Translations under genes and position numbers: made by a program
From: Saprolegnia diclina VS20
Taxonomy: Eukaryota > Oomycota > Saprolegniomycetes > Saprolegniales > Saprolegniaceae
Direction of reading: 5' to 3'
NCBI RefSeq assembly: GCF_000281045.1
Contig: NW_008246091.1
Coordinates: forward strand, 201,225 to 221,356
DNA length: 20,132 bases
Notes under the pieces: model-generated
Told to the model about the DNA's origin: nothing
Database searches by the model: none
Seen by the model: the letters and a program-made list of their open reading frames with translations, nothing else
Part shown: positions 1-7,938 of the stretch, piece after piece
Position numbering within the stretch: the stretch's first letter is position 1
How the letters are laid out: each line of letters opens with the position of its first letter

Positions 1-150
1 CTTATCGGTTCACGACTCGACGCAGCGCTACTACCACTGTCCCACTCACGAACCTGCCAGTGCTTCAAAGCCACCTACACTCTGGAACCGACATTCCCAA
101 ACCCACATTCCGAGCCGAGTGCAGGTGACCACTGCCAGATTGCCCTTCGA

Positions 151-164
151 CTCATTCTTATTTT
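151..164 (+). promoter_or_regulatory. Oomycete-type initiator (Inr/FPR-like) of the membrane-protein gene
   Basis: The bases CTCATTCTTATTTT lie 18 nt before the ATG at 182. They resemble the oomycete core promoter, in which a TCATT initiator is followed by a pyrimidine/T-rich flanking element. Transcription would start near 153, giving a leader of about 30 nt. The match is by eye and the consensus is from general knowledge of oomycete promoters. Confidence 0.45.
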
Positions 165-181
165 GTCGACCTCCTCGAACA

Positions 182-1441
182 ATGTATCCTGCACTCTCAC
201 CAACCGAGAAGACGCCCGTGATGGCGGTGCCGGTAGCCGCACCCGCACCGACGCCGGCCACCGTGCCCATGTATGGCGGGTACCAAGCTGCGCCGCCGCA
301 GTACTATGCCGTGCCACCGCCGCCGTGCGACCACGAGGACAATGACAATGTCTTTTGGTATGCGCTCACCAGTCCACTGCGCCTCTTGACGTTCCAGCTC
401 GTCTTCTTCCACCTCTTCAACCACGTCTTGGCGCTGCTGGCCTTTGTGCTCGTCATTTCGGTCGGGTCGCTCGGCGTCGGCCTCATTCCGCTCTGCTGCC
501 TCGGCTTGCTCGTGCTGCAGTTCCTCCTGCATCTCGTCCGCGTCTTTGCCGAGTGCGACGTGTACCTCTACAACTGCGTGGCGCCAACAAAAGACCAGAT
601 CACAGTCAACTTTCAGGTGCCGCGCCGCGGACTCTACCACCGCAGCGGGTACCGCCTCTCGCCGTCGCTCTCGACGCTCTCGGCCGAGTCGATCCTCGCC
701 GTCTTCTACTTTGTCGCCATCAAGCTCCCGCTCGCGCTCATGTTTAGCTTGACGCCGCTGATTTTGCTAGCGACGTCGATCGCGTGCATGGCCTTTCCGC
801 TCTACTGGGACGACTCGTACGCCAACAACCAGCCAATGACGTTGACGTACACGCACCACCACCGCGTCCACACGCTGCACGCGAGCGTCGCTGGCATTCC
901 GGTGGACGAGGCGCACAAGGTGCAGATCGCGCTCTTCGGCGTCGGTTTTCTCTACTTTAGCGTGCTCTGCCTCCACGGCTTTGGCGCGATCCTCCGGGGC
1001 ACGACCAAGTTTTTCACGAGCGAGTTCTTCTCCACGACGGGCGTCGTCGCCCAAACGCAGCAGCCAACGTACTTTTACGCACCGAGCGCGCCCATGTATG
1101 CCCCGGTGTACGACGACCTGCCGTCGTCGGTCCAAGCGCCGTTGATGGTCGAGGTGCCCGACAACCGTCGCCGCCGCCAAGACACCTTTGCGCGCTACTG
1201 CACCAAGCTCGGCAACATGCTTTTGCTCGTGCTCCTGAGCCTCGTGAGCATGTCCTTCTCGATCGGTCTCTTCGTCGTCATCATTGTCGGCGTCAGCTGC
1301 GGCATCGGGTTCCTCCCGCTCGCCTGCGTTGGCCTCGTGGTTCTCAACTGCCTCATGGCGTGCGTCAAGCCACTCGCAACCCTGGACGAAGCTCTCTTTC
1401 GCCAGCGCCAGCAGCTCTACCAAGCGATCGTCAGCAACTAA
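182..1441 (+). CDS. Multi-pass membrane protein with duplicated hydrophobic domain
   Basis: Single-exon gene of 419 aa. The open frame extends upstream to 119 only through a GTG; the ATG at 182 lies just after an initiator-like motif and is preferred. Residues 1-57 are Pro/Ala/Tyr-rich and probably cytosolic. A long hydrophobic stretch follows (about 64-122), a second one at about 170-208 and a third at about 246-272, then a Pro/Tyr/Gln-rich linker (about 290-325), and a last hydrophobic block (about 345-396). Residues 82-131 and 356-407 are recognisably similar: G[VI]G[LF][IL]PL.C.GL.VL aligns in both, followed by a polar segment, so the protein carries an internal duplication. The fold resembles the bacterial/eukaryotic 'putative sensor' membrane domain, but that link is tentative. 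A HHH cluster lies at about 225-227 in a soluble loop. No enzymatic motif is seen, so the function is unknown. Confidence 0.85.
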   Translation: MYPALSPTEKTPVMAVPVAAPAPTPATVPMYGGYQAAPPQYYAVPPPPCDHEDNDNVFWYALTSPLRLLTFQLVFFHLFNHVLALLAFVLVISVGSLGVGLIPLCCLGLLVLQFLLHLVRVFAECDVYLYNCVAPTKDQITVNFQVPRRGLYHRSGYRLSPSLSTLSAESILAVFYFVAIKLPLALMFSLTPLILLATSIACMAFPLYWDDSYANNQPMTLTYTHHHRVHTLHASVAGIPVDEAHKVQIALFGVGFLYFSVLCLHGFGAILRGTTKFFTSEFFSTTGVVAQTQQPTYFYAPSAPMYAPVYDDLPSSVQAPLMVEVPDNRRRRQDTFARYCTKLGNMLLLVLLSLVSMSFSIGLFVVIIVGVSCGIGFLPLACVGLVVLNCLMACVKPLATLDEALFRQRQQLYQAIVSN

Positions 1442-2215
1442 GTCCCTATGGGTTGAAGCTGGTAGGAGCGCCATTTGACCCGAATCATCACCACCCGTTT
1501 GGAGTTTCTATTTTTCTTGAACATATTTTCCCACAACATGTGACTCGGGCTGGCTTTGGAAGCCAACCATTCACAAGTTGAAGCCGTCGCTTCCGCTTCA
1601 AGAATTCATGGGCCATTTTTCTTCCTCGTTTGGTGCAGTGCTTCTCCGATGGACGCTCGTGTGGACAGCCGCAGTAGCCCTATCAGGCTACTGGCGCCTA
1701 TTTCGCGCGTGGTATCTGCGCATCGCGTTTAAACCACAAAAACATAGCGGCCGTTCGAAACGAGAGAGCCGTTTCGCGTGCGTACGACGTGTTTACCCAT
1801 TTTTGAAACGGCGAAAAACGCATTTACCGTTCCGGCGCGTAGAAATGGGTGGACAGGTGGCGAGAAGGCCGGTTGCCCATCACGGGTGAGCACCACCTGC
1901 TGGTCACGCCCATCGTCCGAGCGCGAGCTTGAGGCTCTTTGTTCGCAAAGAGAAAGAGTCCAAGGGTCATCAAGCGCTGCCACGTGTATGCGTCACATGT
2001 CGGAGCCCTCGGGTGTCTCGTATGCATTCGCTCGGGGCTGGTCGCGTGGGCTGTCGGGGCCGCTTTGTTGGCGTCGACGCGCTGTGGCCAGCGCGGTAGC
2101 CAATCACGGGCGCGAATCGGGCCTGACGCGACGTGTGTCACGCCTGTCGGCAGCTGAGGCAACGCAGCGTCTGGTCGGACCTTCGTTTACAGCCGTTTCC
2201 ATTGCATGCTGGATG
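1442..2215. other. Intergenic region, no gene supported
   Basis: About 770 bp between two genes on the same strand. Open frames here (for example 1578-1889 and 1778-2392) lack a convincing start, domain or homologous motif, and codon use is unlike the flanking genes. An 8-bp inverted pair GCCGTTTC/GAAACGGC occurs near 1770 and 1805. The region presumably holds the 3' end of the membrane-protein gene and the promoter of the FYVE gene. Confidence 0.6.
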
Positions 2216-2229
2216 TCATTTACCTTTTC
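2216..2229 (+). promoter_or_regulatory. Initiator-like motif of the FYVE gene
   Basis: TCATTTACCTTTTC sits 22 nt before the ATG at 2238. It fits the oomycete pattern of TCATT followed by pyrimidines and a T-run. It supports the ATG at 2238 over the upstream in-frame codons. Recognised by eye only. Confidence 0.4.
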
Positions 2230-2237
2230 ACAGGATT

Positions 2238-3027
2238 ATGACGACCGAGACGCTGCATCGCTTCGTCGAGCCGCGCCACTTTGCCGTCAAGGAGCTCGCG
2301 ACGCACTGCACCGTGTGCGCGGTCGAGTACACCAACTGGCAGCGCAAGCACAATTGCGGAATGGTATCGCTTCATCGCTACCACGGTCCTGACGACAGGT
2401 CCGATAGTGCGGCGCAGTCGTCTGCGCCACGTGCATGGACGTGCGGGCCATTACGATGCCCAACAAGGGCGCGGCCAAGGTCGCAGTCTGCTTTGCCTGC
2501 ACCGTGCGCTGTGAGCACAAGTACCACTGCGACACGAAACGCGCGGCCGGCGACGACGAAGAGCCCGCGACCGAGACGCCGGCCGAGTATACGTACGTAC
2601 GCCGCCAACCGAGTGCATTTGCTCATGCGATACCGTAGCTACACGGCGTCGATGGCGCTCATGGACAAGCGCGAGTTCCTCCGCGTCGATGCGCTCTACC
2701 ACTATTATAAGGGCTGCCCCGAGCACAACCATGAAAAGCCCGTGCTCACGATCGAGTGCATCGCGCCCGTCGACTCGTGGGTCCTCGACGTCCACCGGCA
2801 CCAGTGCGTCGCCTGCACGCGCAAGTTTAGCACGCTCTTGCGAAAACACCACTGCCGCATCGTACGTCCACATCTACGTTCTTAGCGCTTCTATGGTCGA
2901 CTACTAGTGCGGCGAAGTCGTGTGTAAGAACTGCATCCAGTTCAAAAGCGCACTCTCGACCGGCACGGACCGCGTCAACATCCAAGTGTGCAAACTCTGT
3001 TTTCTCAAGTACTATTTTGTCAACTAA
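2238..3027 (+). CDS. Tandem FYVE-type zinc finger protein (two FYVE-like domains)
   Basis: Four exons: 2238-2363, 2408-2592, 2639-2861 and 2908-3027. The introns are 44, 46 and 46 nt, all GT...TAG. The spliced protein is 217 aa. The first finger starts CTVC and has KHNCGMCGAVVC, CATC and CFAC. The second starts CVAC and has KHHCRICGEVVC, KNC and CKLC. In FYVE domains these Cys/His residues bind two zinc ions, and the R(R/K)HHCR patch binds phosphatidylinositol 3-phosphate on endosomes. The second finger keeps most of that patch. The first has lost the Arg after the Cys (G instead) and has Asn for the second His, so it may fold but bind lipid poorly. Introns 1 and 3 cut the same codon boundary, between HxCxx and CG, which points to duplication of an exon-intron unit. 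No transmembrane segment or enzymatic domain is present. Confidence 0.88.
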
Positions 3028-3733
3028 GTTTCCGTTATCAATGTCTACCTGTGCTGCGTCCGATGCGAGTCTTCTCGAGAGCATCGTGGTTGGTGCGACG
3101 AGTGCGAATCATCACGCGGATGTAACAAAAGGAAGAGAAGCGCCTCTTGGCTGGCAAGGACACTCGAAACTTTACCTAACTTCAAGGATCGCCCGCACAA
3201 GATAGCGTATCCTTGGCGTCAACACGACGGAGCTTCCGTCTGCACATCACATGAACGGCGTTAAAGGTGTCGCTTTGCGCCATCTGGAAGAAACCAGCAA
3301 CGTTGCTTCAAGCTTTGCATCGACCGACGCTCGTCAGCATCACAGCCAGTGGGACCAACGACATGACCATGCTCGCCAGCTTTGTAGCGTACACTAGGAA
3401 CGCCCATAGTGACGACCCAACTCCAGTCGACGCTGTAACTCTAACTTCATTTGTCCGTGCGTACGCTCATGCCCATCATTATTTGTCGCGATTTCCCAAA
3501 TTGCACTTTCTAGTTATCCGGAATAATCCGGATAAAACGACCCACGAGGCTGCCACGAGGCTGGAGAAGTTCCTTTGTTGCACGGTCTAGAGCTCTGTAA
3601 TGCGAGAGTCTACAACCAGCGTATCACGAAGAGGGAATTATCGCATCGAACTCGGTCGAATGCTGCTGCGCGCATCGAAGGTGCCCGTCTGTCGCGCAGT
3701 GAAGGAGTCTTCCCTGGCAAGTGCGAAGAAGAC
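3028..3733. other. Intergenic region with a short perfect hairpin; no gene supported
   Basis: About 700 bp between the FYVE gene and the ANK-kinase gene. The longest frame (3267-3590) begins with GTG, has no domain I recognise and spans the inverted repeat at 3514-3535, so I do not call it. AT content is higher than in the genes. No initiator-like motif is evident close to the kinase ATG at 3734. Confidence 0.55.
3514..3535. repeat. Perfect inverted repeat (9-bp arms, 4-nt loop)
   Basis: TTATCCGGA-ATAA-TCCGGATAA is a perfect hairpin of 9-bp arms. It could be a small terminator-like or protein-binding palindrome. There is no T-run or flanking duplication that would mark it as a transposon remnant. 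Confidence 0.6.
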
Positions 3734-6700
3734 ATGAGCTGGCTGTTCAAGACGGTAGCTGCGCCATCGCGACCCGAGTAGGGCTCATGACGCTGTCTAG
3801 GACAGCGCCAAGCAGCTGCGAGAGGCCGCCAAGGCCGGCCAGGTTTCCATTGTGGCCACCTTGCTGCAGGCCGGTGCTGACCCGAATGCCTCCGATTGGG
3901 TGCGTGCTGCGCGTCGGGCTTCATCTTGATGCGGCGTAGGCGGGCGACGCCGCACTGCACATGGCCGCCGAGCGCGGCCAAACGCGCTGCATTGAGCTGC
4001 TTTTGCAAGCTGGCGCCGATGCCAACGCCGTCAACCTCGTATGGCCTCTTGCCTCCATCGTACGCGACACGATACGACGCTAGGCGCGGCGCACACCGCT
4101 GCACTACGCAGCACTGTACGGGCACGTGGCAGCAGCGACTGCGCTCCTACAAGGCCGGAGTGTCGTCGAGTACGCCTCGCTCTTTGGCCCCGCCGCGGAC
4201 GCACCGCTCGAAGGCAACGCCGACCCGAACGCGGCCACGAGCGTACGCTGCTTTGGGCGTGCTTTATGCTCATACGTACGACGTGGCAGGACGGCGAGAC
4301 GCCGCTGCATTGGGCGGCCCGGCACCCGTTCCCAAGTCTTGTGGCTTCTCTCTTGCAGTACAAGGCCAATGTGAATGCCCGCAACGCGGTACAGTGGCTC
4401 GTTTCGAGCTTGGACAACTTGTCGGTTCTAGAAAGGCCAGTCGTCGCTCGGTGTAGCCGTCAAGCGCGGCTACACGGACGTTGTGGTCATGCTTCTCGAG
4501 GCCAAGGCGAGCGTCCACGAAGCCAACCGCGTACGCTACGACGTTGCACGACAAAGTGTGGACATATTGTCTTAGGATGGGCGGACGCCACTGCATGTCG
4601 CCACGTATCACGGTTACACGATCCTCGTGCGTCTCCTTCTCGATGCGGGTGCCGACGTGGACGCGACGACCACCGTACGCTGATGGATGACGTCAATGGT
4701 TGGTCGCATTGCGTTCGTAGGCAGGCGACACGCCACTGCACCTGGCGGCGCGGTATGGCCACGACAGCATCATCGAAGTGCTGCTGGCATATCGCGCCAG
4801 CACGTATATATACAACCACGTATGCGTTGGTGACGCAGGCTCCGTCGATGCGACTGTCGTACGCTGTAGACGGGCAAGACGGCGCTCGCACTCGTCAAGG
4901 CCAACACGCAAGGCGCCTTGCTCCTCGAAGCGGCGATGGTTGCAGTGGCCAACGACGATGCCGACCGCCAGCAACTGCACGCGCAGCTGGTCTGCGCCGC
5001 GCGAGACGGTGACATGCAGGCAACCGCCAAGCTCTTGAAGGCGGGGGTGCGCCCCGACGACGCCGCCGTAGCGACGCAAGGTTGTCGTAGCTCTTCTGAT
5101 TCAGTGGTCTAGAGTCCGACCACAGCGCTGCACTGGGCGGCGGCGAATGGCCATGCGCCGATCGTCGAGATGCTCTTGGAGGCCGGCGCCGACACGGACC
5201 CGGTGCAAGCCAGTGTACACTATGGCATCTCTTTAGTGCAAGATTTCAATGTATCAAGGGTAGGACCTGTGGACGCCGTTGATGCTGGCGGCTGCCCACG
5301 GCCACACGGCGGTCGTAGAGAGCCTACTGCGCCGCTACGCCAGCATTTTTCTGACGGATGCGGTGATCTTGAGCTCGCGTCGGCGGCTGCTAATGTGTAG
5401 TAAGTAGGAGGGCAACACGGCGCTCTTGATCGCAGCCACGCACGGCGCGACAGAGTGCGTTGAGCGCTTGCTGCAGGCGCAAGCAGACGTGTGCGCCACC
5501 AACGATGTACGTGTGATTTCAAAAACGTTCGAGCAACCGGTGGCGTAGGCGGGGGACACCGCGCTTCATGTGGCCGCTCGCTGTGGCCACAGCGACGTGG
5601 TCCGCGTTCTGCTCTCCGCGCACGCTCCGCTGCATGCCATCAACCACGCACGAGCTCGAGTACGTGGCAGTATCGTCTGACAAGTTAGCTGTGTAGGCCA
5701 AGGAGACGGCGCTGGTCCTGGCGCCTCGGAACAGCGACGCCCAAGCGATCTTGGCACCGCTGGTTCTGGCGCACGTTGGCCACGTAAGGACTCGCTTCTG
5801 CATCGATGGGGTGACGCGCGTGCGTAGCTCATCGAGGCGGTCAAGACGGGCGATGCGGCGACCGTGCGATCGTATCTGCTGGCCGGTCTGCCCGTGGATC
5901 TGCGTACCAAGGTACATCGAACCTCGTCGTCTGATCGCAAGACTGCACGTAGCGTGTGGCTAGGCCGGCCGAACGCTTTTGCTGCTGGCGATTGAGAAGG
6001 GCCAGACGGCCATCGTCGACGTCTTGGTGGCCGCAAAAGCACCGGTCAACCAACTCGGCACGGTACCTACCTCGTAACGCGACAACGTGCTTTGTGCTTA
6101 TGACTTGCGCGTAGGATGGGACGTCGCCACTGAGCTTGGCCGCTGGTCTTGGCGATCATCGCGTCGTTGAGACCTTGCTGGTGGCGGGTGCGGACCCCAA
6201 TACAACGCACCGCGTACCTTACGATGGACCCCTGCCCTACCCTAACCCGATGGTAGGAGGGCGGCGCGCTGCTTCTCGTGGCGGCGGTCGACGGACACGA
6301 CGCGCTTGTGCAACTGCTTGCGACGCACGGTGCCAACGTCCATACGACCGACAGCGTACGCGCCTTCTTCTCTGCAGCCATGCAAAACGCTCTGTGTAGC
6401 ACGGCCACACGGCCCTGTACGAGGCCGTGCGCCACCGCCATACGTCTGTCGCTCGCATTCTCTTGTCCCATGGCGCAGACCCGTGCGCTGCTACGAGTGA
6501 GGTGCGATGGCTCTGGTCTCAGTCAATGTGGTCGCTGACTCTACAGCTAGGACTTGGACTCGCCGCTCGTGCTGGCGATGCGGACGGGCCAGAGCGAGAT
6601 GGCGGATGAGCTGTATCAGAGCGCGTACCAGCCGCCGATCGAGGTAGTCTCATCTTCCTCTGCGTGTGGTCTTGAGAGGACGTAGATGGATGCGTCGGAC

Positions 6701-7605
6701 ATTGTTGTGACCGAGCGCTTGCGGGCCGGCGGACAAGGGATCGTCGACCGCGGTCGCTACAAGGAGAAGCTGGATGTTGCCATCAAATCCATGCTCTCAG
6801 CGTCCTCGGTCTCGTCGCTTCACGATGAAATCACCGTCTTGAGCAAGTAGGAACGTCCTATTCGTGGTCGATGCTAACGTCTTGGGGTTAGGTGTACCTC
6901 GCCCTTCATCTTGCCGTTGCTTGGCTACGTCACGGACGGCGTCGCCCCGTCCATGATGGTGCTGCCGTATATGGACGGCGGCAACCTCCGCGAGTACCTT
7001 GATGGCGTCCGCGAAGAGCGACGGCCCGAGATCTACTCGGCCGTTGAAATTGCGTACGCGATCGCGTCGGCGCTCACGCATTTGCACGCAAAGTCGCTCC
7101 TGCACCGGGACTTGAAGTCGGACAATATTCTTTTGAGCCGGCAGCGGTTCGTGCAGGTCGCCGATCTCGGGTCGGCCCGCGACCACGCGACGGACACGAC
7201 GATGACGCAAGCCGTCGGCACGCTGCTGTGGATCGCGCCCGAAGTGTTCAACGGCGGGCGCTACGCGTACTCGGCCGACGTATTTTCGTTTGGCGTCATT
7301 CTAACCGAGCTCGACACGCGTCAAAAGCCGTACTTTGACGCACCGCTGCACGGCTTTCAGCTCACAGATGCCATTCGCAGTGGCGACATTGTGCCGACGC
7401 TGAGCGCTTCGTGTCCGAGTTGGTACCGATCCCTCGCCCAAGCGTGTCTGCATCTCGACCCGAGCGCCCGGCCGTCCGCGACCGAGATCCAGAAGACGCT
7501 CGCGCAGCATTTGCCGCACGCCGATGTGCGTCATGCAACCCTGTGTGTGCTAGTCGACTCATGTTGGCATAGGCTCGTGCCGAGACGGCCGTGCGTGCTG
7601 CGTAG
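3734..7605 (+). CDS. Ankyrin-repeat TKL-type protein kinase, 23 exons
   Basis: About 953 aa after splicing 22 introns (37-61 nt). Exons: 3734-3754, 3801-3899, 3940-4038, 4084-4242, 4290-4388, 4432-4530, 4576-4674, 4721-4819, 4870-5067, 5113-5202, 5264-5362, 5408-5506, 5549-5659, 5697-5783, 5828-5911, 5964-6062, 6115-6213, 6257-6355, 6400-6501, 6551-6643, 6686-6846, 6892-7525, 7573-7605. Residues 8-678 form ankyrin repeats with G.TPLH.AA.GH motifs; these bind proteins. Residues about 684-930 are a Ser/Thr kinase: degenerate Gly loop (GGQG), VAIK Lys near 712, HRDLKSDN near 803, DLG in place of DFG near 823, and WIAPE near 845. The catalytic residues are present, so it is probably active. If the last intron (7526-7572) is not removed, the frame ends at 7621. 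Exon 10's donor (GTGCAAG) and the 37-nt intron 13 are the least certain borders. The partners and pathway are unknown. Confidence 0.85.
3801..6643 (+). repeat. Ankyrin repeats encoded one per exon, in three serial arrays
   Basis: Eleven exons (2, 3, 5-8, 11, 12, 16-18) are exactly 99 nt, that is 33 codons, and introns fall at the same phase-0 point just before the G.TPLH turn. Exon 9 is 198 nt, two repeat lengths, as if one intron had been lost. Exon 4 is 159 nt and holds an insertion of about 20 residues inside its repeat. Array-start repeats with a polar L..A...G[DQ] pattern occur in exon 2, the second half of exon 9, and exon 15. This divides the region into three arrays of about 5-8 repeats. 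Confidence 0.8.
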
Positions 7606-7665
7606 TGTCCATGTAGCTTGAACTGTGTACACAATGGCACCTGTGCTCCGACAGTCTCTCGGGCT

Positions 7666-7697
7666 ACTAGTACCGTACTAGTACCCTGACTAGTACC
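7666..7697 (+). repeat. Three direct repeats of ACTAGTACC
   Basis: Identical 9-mers start at 7666, 7677 and 7689, spaced 11 and 12 bp (about one helical turn). The central copy lies in a 10-bp palindrome, GTACTAGTAC. They lie just after the kinase stop and about 240 bp before the next ATG. Helical spacing suggests a cooperative binding site, but this is inference. Confidence 0.65.
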
Positions 7698-7871
7698 TGC
7701 TTGGGCGGGCAAACGTGCTGGTAACAAAAACATGCTGCGTTGTGACGTGGCGTGTGCGGTGTAGAGACGCCCACGGTCGAGCTGCAGGAAAGCTCGATGC
7801 TCTGCCAGCTGCGGCGCTGGATGGACTTGCCGAGCTTGCCCGGACACTCAGCGCCACCAGGCGGTGTTTTC

Positions 7872-7886
7872 GAGGGTTAGGGTTTT
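7872..7886 (+). promoter_or_regulatory. Telo-box-like motif AGGGTTAGGGTTTT upstream of the GlcNAc-transferase gene
   Basis: GAGGGTTAGGGTTTT lies about 20 bp before the initiator-like motif. It contains one and a half TTAGGG units. In plants, AGGGTTT-type telo-boxes act in promoters; whether oomycetes use them is not known to me. Confidence 0.25.
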
Positions 7887-7906
7887 GCGCCGGTCGCAAA
7901 TTGCTG

Positions 7907-7918
7907 TCATTTCCAAAG
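7907..7918 (+). promoter_or_regulatory. Initiator-like motif of the GlcNAc-transferase gene
   Basis: TCATTTCCAAAG ends 20 nt before the ATG at 7939. Its form and distance match the elements at 151 and 2216. It supports 7939 as the true start. Confidence 0.4.
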
Positions 7919-7938
7919 CTGTATCGACGCCCGACAGC

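Larger units (their letters stand above)
7622..7938. other. Short intergenic region / promoter of the GlcNAc-transferase gene
   Basis: About 320 bp holding three ACTAGTACC repeats, a TTAGGG-containing motif and an initiator-like element. The frame of the downstream gene extends back to a GTG at 7864, but the first ATG is at 7939. No additional gene is supported. Confidence 0.55.

Noticed and set aside
1778-2392. 204-aa open frame upstream of and overlapping the FYVE gene
   Set aside because: Low-complexity Arg/Ser translation; it overlaps the real FYVE exon in another frame.
3267-3590. 107-aa open frame on the plus strand
   Set aside because: It starts with GTG, shows no domain or typical codon use, and contains a hairpin; it is likely chance.
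7872-7886. Telomere end or long interstitial telomeric repeat
   Set aside because: Only one to two units are present, with genes on both sides.
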